A DNA stretch of 35,857 bases, from NCBI GenBank assembly GCA_945861345.1, contig CAMATX010000016.1, positions 1 through 35,857 on the forward strand. Direction: 5' to 3'. Origin of the DNA: Comamonas sp. lk (GTDB taxonomy: Bacteria; Pseudomonadota; Gammaproteobacteria; Burkholderiales; Burkholderiaceae_C). Positions 23,582-31,615 of the stretch are shown here, piece after piece. The notes beneath the pieces are model-generated. The model made no database searches, was not told where the DNA came from, and was given only the letters and a program-made list of their open reading frames with translations. The translations under genes were made by a program, and so were the position numbers. How positions within the stretch are numbered: the first letter of the stretch is position 1; each line of letters opens with the position of its first letter.

Positions 23582-24712
23582 ATGACCGCCTCCGCCTCCA
23601 CGCCTGTACCGATTTCCCCTGTTCAAGACATCGTGGCCGATATGCGCGCCGGGAAAATGGTCATCTTGGTCGACGAAGAGGACCGCGAAAACGAGGGCGA
23701 TTTGGTGCTTGCCGCCCAGCACGTCAGCGCCGAAGCCATCAATTTCATGGCCCGTTTTGGGCGCGGTCTCATTTGCCTGACGCTCACCCGCGAACACTGC
23801 GAACGCCTGCAACTGCCGCCCATGGTAGTGCGCAACGGCACCAAGCACGGCACCGCCTTTACCGTCTCCATTGAGGCCGCCGTGGGCGTGAGCACCGGCA
23901 TTTCGGCTGCTGACCGCGCTTGCACCGTGCGCGCTGCCGTAGCGCCCCATGCCCAGCCCGACGACTTGGTGCAGCCGGGCCATATTTTCCCCCTGCAAGC
24001 GGTGGACGGCGGCGTGCTGATGCGCGCCGGCCATACTGAGGCCGGCTGCGACTTGGCAGCCATGGCAGGCTGCGCACCGGCCGCCGTGATTTGTGAAATC
24101 ATGAAAGACGACGGCACCATGGCGCGGCTGCCTGATTTGCAGCTGTTCGCTGCCGAACATGGCCTGAAGATTGGCACGATTGCCGACCTGATCGCCCACC
24201 GCAGCCGCGTGGAGTCGCTGGTCGAGCGCAAGGGCAGCCGCCCCTTGGAAACAGCTTTTGGACAATTTGAAGCACATGCCTTCCAAGACTCCACCGGCCT
24301 AGGTGTGCACCTGGCCCTGGTCATGGGGCAGTGGGACGCTGACCAAGCGGTGGCCGCGCGCGTGCACGAGCCGCTGTCGGTCCTCGACGCGCTGGAGCGT
24401 GGGCGCACCCTGCACTCTTGGAGCCTGGACGCCAGCCTGGCGCATATCGCCGCTGAAGGCAAAGGCGTTTTGGTGCTACTCAATTGCGGCGAAACCGGCG
24501 AGCAACTGCTGTCTCAGTTTGAGGGCACGGCCCGCCCCGCCCAAGCGCCCGAGCGCGGCCGTATGGATTTGCGTACCTACGGCGTGGGCGCCCAAATTTT
24601 GCGCCTGTGCGGTGTGCACAAAATGCGCCTCATGGGCTCTCCGCGGCGCATGCCCAGCATGGCCGGCTACGGGCTGGAGACCACCGGCTACATCAGTGCG
24701 CCAGCCCCTTAA
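23582..24712 (+). CDS. ribB: RibBX: 3,4-dihydroxy-2-butanone-4-phosphate synthase with degenerate RibA-like domain
   Basis: This 376-residue protein makes the four-carbon unit of riboflavin from ribulose 5-phosphate. The RibB domain (about 10-210) is complete: [10 protein letters not shown] (31-40), [10 protein letters not shown], and the loop [11 protein letters not shown]. The C-terminal domain (about 220-376) keeps the overall RibA outline and a late [13 protein letters not shown] segment but lacks the zinc-binding CxxxxxxxxxxCxC cluster and other catalytic motifs of GTP cyclohydrolase II. It therefore matches the RibBX variant described in Proteobacteria, and GTP cyclohydrolase activity must come from elsewhere. 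The start is ATG 23582. It precedes ribH by 26 bases. No FMN riboswitch was recognised in the 98-base leader. Confidence 0.92.
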   Translation: MTASASTPVPISPVQDIVADMRAGKMVILVDEEDRENEGDLVLAAQHVSAEAINFMARFGRGLICLTLTREHCERLQLPPMVVRNGTKHGTAFTVSIEAAVGVSTGISAADRACTVRAAVAPHAQPDDLVQPGHIFPLQAVDGGVLMRAGHTEAGCDLAAMAGCAPAAVICEIMKDDGTMARLPDLQLFAAEHGLKIGTIADLIAHRSRVESLVERKGSRPLETAFGQFEAHAFQDSTGLGVHLALVMGQWDADQAVAARVHEPLSVLDALERGRTLHSWSLDASLAHIAAEGKGVLVLLNCGETGEQLLSQFEGTARPAQAPERGRMDLRTYGVGAQILRLCGVHKMRLMGSPRRMPSMAGYGLETTGYISAPAP

Positions 24713-24738
24713 AAATTATTGAGAAACGAAAGAAAACC

Positions 24739-25212
24739 ATGTTTGGTGCAGACAAAGGCAATATCGACGCGCAAGACCAGCGCCTGCAAGGCAAAGGCCT
24801 GCGCATTGCGTTGGTGCAGGCGCGCTTTAACGCCGACATCACCGACGCGCTGGCCCAGGCCTGCAAGCAAGAGTTGCTGGTGCTCGGTGTGGCCGAGCGC
24901 GATATCCACCACCTCACGGTTCCCGGCGCACTCGAGGTGCCGGTGGCCCTGCAGGCCTTGGCCGAGCGCGCTAAGTACGATGCGCTGATTGCGCTAGGCT
25001 GCATCATCCGAGGCGAGACTTACCACTTTGAGCTGGTGGCAAATGAATCGGGCGCTGGCGTGACCCGCATTGCGCTGGATTACCAAATTCCGATCGCCAA
25101 CGCCATCCTCACCACCGAAGACCTGGCCCAGGCGCAGGCCCGCCAAATCGACAAAGGGCGCGACGCCGCGCGCGTGGCCGTTGAGATGGCCAATCTGCTT
25201 GAAAGCATTTGA
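24739..25212 (+). CDS. ribH: 6,7-dimethyl-8-ribityllumazine synthase
   Basis: This 157-residue lumazine synthase condenses the RibB product with 5-amino-6-ribitylaminouracil, the penultimate step of riboflavin synthesis. Visible family features are [10 protein letters not shown] (substrate loop), [25 protein letters not shown] with the catalytic His region, and [13 protein letters not shown]. The start at ATG 24739 gives the usual length; the upstream part of the frame overlaps ribBX and is a shadow. Its stop overlaps the nusB start by one base (TGATG), so ribBX-ribH-nusB read as one operon. Confidence 0.96.
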   Translation: MFGADKGNIDAQDQRLQGKGLRIALVQARFNADITDALAQACKQELLVLGVAERDIHHLTVPGALEVPVALQALAERAKYDALIALGCIIRGETYHFELVANESGAGVTRIALDYQIPIANAILTTEDLAQAQARQIDKGRDAARVAVEMANLLESI

Positions 25213-25742
25213 TGGCCGACATCGATACCGGCATCACCACCAACGCGCCCGCCAAGCCCGCCCAGCTCAGCAGCACCGGCGTGCGCAAAACCGCCACCAA
25301 AAACAAACGCAGCCGCGCCCGCGAGTTCGCGGTGCAAGGCCTCTACCAAAGCCTGGTAGGCAAAAACACCCCGGCTGATGTGGACAGCTTTACCCGCGAC
25401 CTGTCGGGCTTTCATAAAGCCGATGCGGCGCACTTTGATGCGCTGCTGCATGGCTGTATCGCGCAGGCCCAAGACGCGGACGCCCTGATCAGCACCCGCC
25501 TGGACCGGCCGTTGACCGAAATCTCACCCGTCGAGCATGTGGTGATGTGGATTGGCGTCTACGAAATGCAGCACTGCCCCGACGTGCCCTGGCGCGTGGT
25601 GCTCAATGAGTGCGTCGAGCTGGCCAAAGAGTTTGGTGGCACCGACGGCCACAAATACGTCAACGCGGTGCTCAATGGCCTGGCGCCGAGCTTGCGGGCC
25701 CTGGAAGTCGAGGCCGACCGCGCCCGGCGCGAGACCGCTTAA
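25212..25742 (+). CDS. nusB: Transcription antitermination factor NusB
   Basis: This 176-residue NusB helps form the rRNA antitermination complex with NusE (S10) and boxA RNA. The all-helical core starts at [16 protein letters not shown] (about 35-50) after a ~33-residue Ala/Lys/Thr-rich extension. The C-terminal signature is [32 protein letters not shown] 25212 is translationally coupled to the ribH stop (TGATG). Pairing of ribH and nusB is common in bacteria. An aminotransferase gene follows after 21 bases. Confidence 0.95.
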   Translation: MADIDTGITTNAPAKPAQLSSTGVRKTATKNKRSRAREFAVQGLYQSLVGKNTPADVDSFTRDLSGFHKADAAHFDALLHGCIAQAQDADALISTRLDRPLTEISPVEHVVMWIGVYEMQHCPDVPWRVVLNECVELAKEFGGTDGHKYVNAVLNGLAPSLRALEVEADRARRETA

Positions 25743-25763
25743 GCGCAGCGGGCCGAGCAGCCG

Positions 25764-26954
25764 ATGGCCATGCAAATTTCCCGGCGCGCCCAGGCCATTG
25801 AGCCCTTTTATGTCATGGAGGTGGCCAAAGCCGCCGCCGACATGGCGCGCGGCCTGCAGGGCAGCGCCAGCCCCATGGTGTTTTTGAACATCGGCGAGCC
25901 CGATTTCACCGCTCCGCCCGCAGTGCAAGCGGCCGCGCAAGAAGCCATTGCCCAGGGGCGCAGCCAGTACACGCCGGCCACCGGTCTGCCCCCACTGCGC
26001 GAGCGCATCAGCCACTGGTACAGCCAGCGCTTTGGCCTGGCAATTGCGCCCGAGCGCATTGTGGTGACCGCCGGGGCCTCGGCCGCGCTGCAACTGGCCT
26101 GCCTGGCCTTGCTCAATGCTGGCGACGAAGTGCTCATGCCCGACCCCAGCTACCCCTGCAACCGGCACTTTGTCAGCGCGGCCGATGCCAAGGCAGTCTT
26201 GCTGCCGACCACGGCCGACCAGCGCTTTCAACTGAGCGTTGCGCAGGTGGAGGCGGCCTGGGGCCCGAACACGCGCGGCGTGCTGCTGGCCTCGCCCTCC
26301 AACCCCACGGGCAGCTCCATCGATCCGGCAGAGATGGCGCGCATCGCCCAGGCGGTGCAGGCGCGCGGCGGCGTCACCTTGGTCGATGAGATTTATTTGC
26401 CGCTCAGTTACGACGCCCGTTTCGGCCAAAGCGCTTTGGCGCTGGACGAGTCCGTCATTAGCATCAACAGCTTTAGCAAGTATTTCAATATGACGGGCTG
26501 GCGTCTGGGCTGGCTGGTGCTGCCGCCCGCTTTGGTGCCGGTGGTCGAGCGCTTGGCGCAAAACCTGTTCATTTGCCCGAGCGCGATTGCACAGTACGCC
26601 GCCTTGGCCTGTTTTGAGCCTGAAAGCATTGCCATATACGAATCGCGGCGCGCCGCCTTCCAAGCGCGGCGCGACTATTTTGTGCCCGCCTTGCAGCAAC
26701 TGGGCCTGGACGTGCCTGTCGTACCCGACGGCGCGTTTTATGCCTGGGCCGATTGCACCCAGGTCAGCGCCCAACTGGGCGTGCAAGGCAGCTGGGACTG
26801 CGCCTTTGCGCTGATGGAGCGTGCCCATGTGGCGGTCACGCCGGGGCGCGATTTTGGCAACTTCCAGACCGGGCAGTTCATCCGTTTTTCCACCGCCAGC
26901 TCCATGGAACAATTGGAAACCGCGATTGCGCGCTTGCGCCTGTTGCTGGTTTAG
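25764..26954 (+). CDS. PLP-dependent class I/II aminotransferase
   Basis: This 396-residue fold-type I aminotransferase has NIGEPDFTAP near the N terminus, TAGASAALQLA for phosphate binding, SPSNPTG (177-183) with Asn180, Asp208 in TLVDEIY, the Schiff-base Lys239 in SFSKYFNMTGWRLGW, and Arg247 in that segment. The exact amino donor is not readable; aspartate or alanine aminotransferase-like annotations are plausible. It sits between nusB (21 bases) and tolQ (41 bases), where many tol operons have ybgC instead. Confidence 0.9.
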   Translation: MAMQISRRAQAIEPFYVMEVAKAAADMARGLQGSASPMVFLNIGEPDFTAPPAVQAAAQEAIAQGRSQYTPATGLPPLRERISHWYSQRFGLAIAPERIVVTAGASAALQLACLALLNAGDEVLMPDPSYPCNRHFVSAADAKAVLLPTTADQRFQLSVAQVEAAWGPNTRGVLLASPSNPTGSSIDPAEMARIAQAVQARGGVTLVDEIYLPLSYDARFGQSALALDESVISINSFSKYFNMTGWRLGWLVLPPALVPVVERLAQNLFICPSAIAQYAALACFEPESIAIYESRRAAFQARRDYFVPALQQLGLDVPVVPDGAFYAWADCTQVSAQLGVQGSWDCAFALMERAHVAVTPGRDFGNFQTGQFIRFSTASSMEQLETAIARLRLLLV

Positions 26955-26995
26955 TAGCGACTTGCTTTGTCATCCACCTCACCACCCTTGACACC

Positions 26996-27694
26996 ATGAA
27001 CCAAGACCTCGACATCCTCCAACTTGTGCTGCACGCCAGCTTGGTCGTGCAACTTGTGATGCTGCTTTTGCTGCTGGTCTCGGTGGCCAGTTGGGCAGCC
27101 ATTTTCCGTAAGATCTTTGGCCTGCAACGCGTCAAGTCGCAAAACGAGGGCTTTGAGCGCGAGTTTTGGTCCGGCGCCAGCCTCAATGAGCTCTACTCCA
27201 CAGCGGCGAGCAAGGGCAAAGCCTCTGGGCCCATGGAGCGCATTTTTGCCAGCGGCATGCGCGAGTTTCAAAAACTGCGTGAACGCCGTGTCAGCGATGT
27301 GGCCACGCTCATGGACGGCGCACGCCGCGCGATGCGGGCCAGTTTTCAGCGCGAGATGGACGAAGTCGAGAGCAACCTGTCCTTCCTGGCCTCGGTCGGC
27401 TCCGTCTCACCGTATGTGGGCTTGTTTGGCACGGTCTGGGGCATCATGCACGCCTTTACTGGCCTGGCCGCGCTGCAACAGGTGACGCTGGCCACGGTAG
27501 CACCGGGCATTGCTGAGGCCCTGGTGGCCACGGCCATTGGTCTGTTTGCGGCCATTCCTGCGGTCATCGCGTACAACCGCTTTGCGCGCGATATTGACCG
27601 CATTGCCATCAGCCACGAGACTTTCATCGAAGAGTTTTCTAACATCTTGCAACGCAATGTGAGCGCGCAGGTCAGCGTTGCTGCGCCGCGTTAA
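26996..27694 (+). CDS. tolQ: TolQ, Tol-Pal proton channel subunit
   Basis: This 232-residue inner-membrane protein has the three-helix TolQ topology: TM1 at about 11-38, a cytoplasmic loop with FEREFWSGASLNELY, then TM2 (VGSVSPYVGLFGTVWGIMHAF) and TM3 (GIAEALVATAIGLFAAIPAVIAYN). With TolR it forms the proton-driven motor that energises TolA for outer-membrane constriction at division. The start at ATG 26996 is chosen because the upstream frame is a shadow of the aminotransferase. tolR follows after 10 bases. Adjacency to tolR and tolA supports TolQ over ExbB. Confidence 0.93.
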   Translation: MNQDLDILQLVLHASLVVQLVMLLLLLVSVASWAAIFRKIFGLQRVKSQNEGFEREFWSGASLNELYSTAASKGKASGPMERIFASGMREFQKLRERRVSDVATLMDGARRAMRASFQREMDEVESNLSFLASVGSVSPYVGLFGTVWGIMHAFTGLAALQQVTLATVAPGIAEALVATAIGLFAAIPAVIAYNRFARDIDRIAISHETFIEEFSNILQRNVSAQVSVAAPR

Positions 27695-27704
27695 GGAGCC
27701 CGCC

Positions 27705-28130
27705 ATGCCAGCAGTGAGTTCACGGGGGCGCGGACGGCGCACCATCAGCGAGCCCAATATGGTGCCCTTCATCGATGTGATGTTGGTGCTGCTCATCATT
27801 TTTATGGTGACCGCGCCACTGATCACGCCCAGCGTGATCGATTTGCCCAGCGTGGGCAGCGCCGCCAAACAACCCGACATGGTGATCCAAGTCATCGTAG
27901 GCAAAGACGATGGTTTGGAACTCAAAACCAAAGATGGCAGCGACGCGGTCAGCCTGGATACTTTGGCCAAGGCAGTGCGCCAAGCCCAAAGCTCCGCCCC
28001 GCCCAATGCAGCGGCCGTGGTGATCAGCGCGGACAAGACCGTGCAGTACGAGCGCGTGGTCAAGGTGATGGACACCTTGCAGCGCGCCGGTATTGCGCGT
28101 ATCGGCCTGTCCGTCCAATTGGCGCCTTAA
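27705..28130 (+). CDS. tolR: TolR, Tol-Pal motor subunit
   Basis: This 141-residue ExbD/TolR-family protein has one N-terminal membrane helix (about 19-42, NMVPFIDVMLVLLIIFMVTAP) containing the essential Asp24, and a periplasmic domain ending RIGLSVQLAP. The start at ATG 27705 is preceded by AAGGAG. It pairs with TolQ and acts on TolA, whose ATG lies 6 bases downstream. Confidence 0.93.
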   Translation: MPAVSSRGRGRRTISEPNMVPFIDVMLVLLIIFMVTAPLITPSVIDLPSVGSAAKQPDMVIQVIVGKDDGLELKTKDGSDAVSLDTLAKAVRQAQSSAPPNAAAVVISADKTVQYERVVKVMDTLQRAGIARIGLSVQLAP

Positions 28131-28136
28131 TTGCCC

Positions 28137-29075
28137 ATGCGCCAAAGCCAAGCGCACACGGATTTCATGCCCCCGCGCAGCCCGGGGATGGGGCCGGCTT
28201 TGGTTTTGGCGGTGATCGTGCACATTCTTTTGGTCATTGCGCTGTCGGTGGCGGTGCGCTGGCGCCACCATAGCGTGGAGATCGTCACCGTCGAGGCGCA
28301 ATTGTGGTCCGAACTACCGGTGCAAGCCGCGCCCTCGCCCCCGCCACCACCCCAAGAGGAAACCGTAGTCAGCCCACCACCGCCTGCGGTCGAAGAAAAG
28401 CCGGCGCCGGCGCCCGTGCCCGACCCGGCCATCGTGCTGGCCGAACGCAAAGCTGCCGAGAAAAAAGAGGCTTTGCAAAAAGCGATGGAAGAAAAAAGGC
28501 GCAAGGCCAAAGAGTTGTTGGAGCAGCGCAAAGCCGAACAACGCAAAGAAGACGAGCGCAAACAGGCCCAGCGCGAGGAGGACAAGAAAAAGGCCGAGGC
28601 ACTGAAAGCCAAAGCGGACAAGGCCAAAGAAGAAAAGACCAAACTTGCCAAGGCGGAGCAAGCCAAGAAACTAGAAGAGGCCAAAGCCCGCGAGGAAACG
28701 GCCCAAAGCGAGCAGCGCCTCAAAGAAGCCACCGAACGCGCGCTGCGTCTGGCTGGCGCCAGCGGCAGTGGCAGCGCCACTGGCACGGCCAGCCACAGCA
28801 GCGGTCCTACTGCCAAATACAGCGCCAAGGTAGTAGCGGCCATCCGGCCCAATATTTCGCAACTCAAAGAATTCAGTGCCAGCCTGATGGCCGACTACGC
28901 GGTCTACACCGATGCCAGCGGCAAAGTCATTAGCGCCAAATTGGTCAAACCAAGTGGAGATCCGGCCTGGGACGAGGTGGCACTTAACGCCATCTTGAAA
29001 ACCGATCGCCTGCCGCTGGACGAAAACGGGCGCGTGCCCTCACCCATGACGATCGGCCTCAAACCCCGCGATTAG
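28137..29075 (+). CDS. tolA: TolA, cell envelope integrity protein
   Basis: This 312-residue protein has one membrane helix (about 19-40), a proline-rich stretch (PSPPPPPQ), a long Lys/Ala/Glu-rich coiled coil (about 95-215, repeats such as KAEALKAKADKAKEE), a Ser/Gly linker and a C-terminal TonB-like domain (about 225-312, ending in PMTIGLKPRD). It spans the periplasm to link the TolQR motor with Pal. ATG 28137 is preferred; an in-frame TTG two codons earlier immediately follows the tolR stop. Its last 17 bases overlap the convergent small gene downstream of feoB. tolB and pal do not follow. Confidence 0.93.
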   Translation: MRQSQAHTDFMPPRSPGMGPALVLAVIVHILLVIALSVAVRWRHHSVEIVTVEAQLWSELPVQAAPSPPPPPQEETVVSPPPPAVEEKPAPAPVPDPAIVLAERKAAEKKEALQKAMEEKRRKAKELLEQRKAEQRKEDERKQAQREEDKKKAEALKAKADKAKEEKTKLAKAEQAKKLEEAKAREETAQSEQRLKEATERALRLAGASGSGSATGTASHSSGPTAKYSAKVVAAIRPNISQLKEFSASLMADYAVYTDASGKVISAKLVKPSGDPAWDEVALNAILKTDRLPLDENGRVPSPMTIGLKPRD

Positions 29076-29352
29076 TCCGCTTCGGCGCAAATCCAGATCG
29101 GGGGCGGCGCTGCATAAAAATGATTTTTTTCTCTGCCGGGGGCGCCGGGCTGCCTTGGTCGCAACCGTCGCACTGGCAGGCTCCGCCCGCAGTGGCTATG
29201 GACAGGCGCAAACGCGCCCACGCGGGTAAGGGCCACTGCAGCATGGCGCCTGTCAATATCCCGCGCCAGTGCGCGGGCATCAGGCTCCAAGTGGCATAGC
29301 AAAAGCTAGCGACTACAAGGGCAGCGGTGATGAGGTCTTGCCAAGCGCGCAT
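29059..29352 (-). CDS. Small membrane protein of the feo operon (DUF6587-like)
   Basis: This 97-residue protein starts at ATG 29352, two bases after the feoB stop. It has an N-terminal membrane helix (about 5-28, LITAALVVASFCYATWSLM) and a CQCDGCDQG cysteine cluster (about 58-66) that could bind metal. Small proteins of this form occur next to feoB in Burkholderiales; I recall them as DUF6587, but this is not checked. Position and cysteines suggest a role in ferrous iron uptake, possibly replacing FeoC. It overlaps the convergent tolA 3' end by 17 bases. Confidence 0.6.
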   Translation of the reverse strand: MRAWQDLITAALVVASFCYATWSLMPAHWRGILTGAMLQWPLPAWARLRLSIATAGGACQCDGCDQGSPAPPAEKKIIFMQRRPRSGFAPKRTNRGV

Positions 29353-29354
29353 GC

Positions 29355-31268
29355 CTAGCCCCCTGCCCCGCCAAGCCACAAAGTAAGGCGGTAAGTCAGC
29401 CAGGACGCGGCATAGGCCAGCGCAAACAAGTACGAAGCCATCAGCAGCGGGTAACGCCAGGAATTGGTCTCGCGGCGCACCACGGCCAGCGTCGAGAGGC
29501 ACTGCGGTGCGAACACAAACCAGGCTAGCAGCGAATACGCCGTAGCCAAAGACCAGCTGGCCGCCAGCACGGGTGAAAGCGCATCGGCCACGCCGCTGTC
29601 GGCCGCCGACAAGGAATACACCGTGCCCAAAGCGCCAACCGCCACTTCACGCGCAGCCATGCCGGGCACCAGGGCGATGGAGATTTGCCAGTTAAAGCCC
29701 AACGGCGCAAACACATATTGCAACGCATGCCCCAAGATGCCTGCGGCGCTGTAGGCAATGGCCGGGCCTTGGCTGGCGTCCCAACGCGCTGGCGGGGCCG
29801 GGTAAGTGGACAAGAACCACAAAATCACCATCAACGAGAAAATGATGCCGCCGACACGGCGCAAAAATATCAAGGCGCGCTCCCACAGCCCTTGGGCAAG
29901 GTTGCGCAGGCTGGGGTAACGGTAAGGTGGCAGTTCCAGCATCAGCGGCTGGTAGCTCGATTTCATCCATACGCGCTTGAACACATAGGCCACCGCCATG
30001 GCAGACACCACGCCAGCGAGGTACAAGCCAAACAGCGTCAGCCCGCGCAGGCTCAGCCCGGCCACGCTGCGCTCGGGTACAAAGGCGCCAATCAGCAAGG
30101 CATACACCGGCAAACGGGCCGAGCAGGTCATGAGGGGCGCCACCATGATGGTAGCCAGTCGGTCACGCCAATTGGCAATGGTCCGCGTGGCCATGATCCC
30201 GGGAATGGCGCAGGCAAAGCTGCTGAGTAGCGGAATGAAGGCGCGCCCGGACAAGCCCACTTTGCCCATCACGGTGTCCAGCAAAAAGGCGGCGCGCGGC
30301 AGGTAGCCCGAGTCCTCGAGCAGCAAGATAAAGAAAAACAAGATCAAAATTTGCGGCAAAAACACCAGCACGCCGCCCACGCCGGCGATCACACCATCGA
30401 CCAGCAAGCTGCGCAGCGGACCGGGCGCCATGGACTCCGTAATCCAGTCACCGACGGCTGCCATACCTTGTTTGATGAGGTCCATGGGCACGGTGGCCCA
30501 GCTAAAAACGGCTTGGAATATCAAAAACAAAACCGCCGCCAGCACCACCAAACCCAGCACGGGATGCATGACGACGGCGTCCAAACGGTGCTGAAAGCGC
30601 GCCCGCGCAGGCGCTGTCGGTGCGACCAGGGCCAGTATGCGGCGCACCTGGGCCTGCAAATCGGCCGCGTTGGAAGCAGCGGGTGCTTGCGGCGCCTGCG
30701 CTCCATAGTGGGCTGCGCTTTGCGCAAAGAAAGGACCGAGCGCATGGAGCAAGTCCCTGTGCCCGTGGGCCTTGACGGCCACGGTTTGCACCACGGGACA
30801 GCCCAACTCCTGGGCTAAGCGGGCGGTATCGATCGCCAAGCCGTTGGCGCGTGCCACATCGGCCATGTTGAGCGCCACCACCATGGGTCGGCCAAGACCG
30901 CGCAGCTCCAGAACGAGGCGCAAATTCATGCGCAAATTGGTGGCATCGACCACAGCGATGATGAGGTCAGGAACAGCTTCGCCAGCGCGCTCGCCAAGCA
31001 GCACCTCGCGCATCACCTGCTCGTCCGGCGTGGCCGGGCTCAGGCTGTAGGCGCCAGGCAAATCGACGACAAGCAAGCGCTGGCCATCGGCCAGTTGCGC
31101 CTCGCCTTGCTTGCGCTCGACGGTGACGCCGGCGTAATTGGCTACTTTTTGGCGCGCTCCTGTCAGCAAGTTAAAGAGCGCGCTCTTGCCACAGTTGGGG
31201 TTGCCGACCAAGGCCACCGTGAACGGGCCCGAGCGCTGAGTGAAAGTCGGCTCCATGGTGCGGGCCAT
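29355..31268 (-). CDS. feoB: Ferrous iron transporter FeoB
   Basis: This 637-residue Fe2+ transporter has an N-terminal G-protein domain (G1 GNPNCGKS at 22-29, G3 VDLPGAYSL, G4 LNMADV), a helical guanine-dissociation-inhibitor-like spacer and a C-terminal membrane domain with gate motifs (GVLVFLPQILILFF, SSFACAIPGIMATRTI, TCSARLPVY with a conserved Cys). It is shorter than E. coli FeoB (773 residues), as in many betaproteobacteria. Starts at 31301, 31268 and 31256 are possible. ATG 31268 is chosen because it begins 8 bases after feoA without overlapping it. It lies in the order feoA-feoB-small protein. Confidence 0.95.
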   Translation of the reverse strand: MARTMEPTFTQRSGPFTVALVGNPNCGKSALFNLLTGARQKVANYAGVTVERKQGEAQLADGQRLLVVDLPGAYSLSPATPDEQVMREVLLGERAGEAVPDLIIAVVDATNLRMNLRLVLELRGLGRPMVVALNMADVARANGLAIDTARLAQELGCPVVQTVAVKAHGHRDLLHALGPFFAQSAAHYGAQAPQAPAASNAADLQAQVRRILALVAPTAPARARFQHRLDAVVMHPVLGLVVLAAVLFLIFQAVFSWATVPMDLIKQGMAAVGDWITESMAPGPLRSLLVDGVIAGVGGVLVFLPQILILFFFILLLEDSGYLPRAAFLLDTVMGKVGLSGRAFIPLLSSFACAIPGIMATRTIANWRDRLATIMVAPLMTCSARLPVYALLIGAFVPERSVAGLSLRGLTLFGLYLAGVVSAMAVAYVFKRVWMKSSYQPLMLELPPYRYPSLRNLAQGLWERALIFLRRVGGIIFSLMVILWFLSTYPAPPARWDASQGPAIAYSAAGILGHALQYVFAPLGFNWQISIALVPGMAAREVAVGALGTVYSLSAADSGVADALSPVLAASWSLATAYSLLAWFVFAPQCLSTLAVVRRETNSWRYPLLMASYLFALAYAASWLTYRLTLWLGGAGG

Positions 31269-31276
31269 TTTTGGGG

Positions 31277-31543
31277 CTAGACCGGTTCCACTTGGATGCA
31301 CTGGGCCTCTGCATGGCGCAAGGCGAACTGGGTGTCGCCAATTTGCACTGCCAGCGGTTCGCGCCCGCCGGGGCCGCGGCGCAGCATCTGCACCGGCTCG
31401 CCGGGAATAAAGCCCAGCTCGCCCAGGCGTCGCACCAAAGCCGCTTGTTCAGGCCCCTGGGCGCAGTGCAGTGCCTGTACAACAGCGTGGGCGCCAGTGG
31501 GCAGATCGGCCAGCGGGCGCAGGGTCTGGTGGGAATCTGTCAT
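31277..31543 (-). CDS. feoA: FeoA, ferrous iron transport accessory protein
   Basis: This 88-residue protein has the SH3-like FeoA fold, with the hallmark RRLGELGFIPGEPVQMLRR in the middle and a C-terminal FALRHAEAQCIQV. FeoA is a small cytoplasmic partner needed for full FeoB activity. It is the first gene of the feo operon and ends in TAG 8 bases before feoB. A 31-bp Fur-type palindrome lies 17 bases upstream of its ATG. Confidence 0.93.
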   Translation of the reverse strand: MTDSHQTLRPLADLPTGAHAVVQALHCAQGPEQAALVRRLGELGFIPGEPVQMLRRGPGGREPLAVQIGDTQFALRHAEAQCIQVEPV

Positions 31544-31560
31544 TGCGCGGTTTTTGCCTG

Positions 31561-31591
31561 AATCTAGATGAGATTGTATCTCATTTAGATT
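31561..31591. promoter_or_regulatory. 31-bp near-perfect palindrome upstream of feoA, probable Fur box
   Basis: AATCTA-G-ATGAGAT, TGT, ATCTCAT-T-TAGATT has 14-base arms with a single mismatch. The core AAATGAGAT...ATCTCAT resembles Fur-binding sites, and a TACAAT -10-like hexamer for the feo strand lies inside it, so a bound repressor would block the promoter. The location before feoAB supports iron-dependent repression. Confidence 0.75.
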
Positions 31592-31615
31592 TGAGCCCCC
31601 GCTGTGAACGGACTT

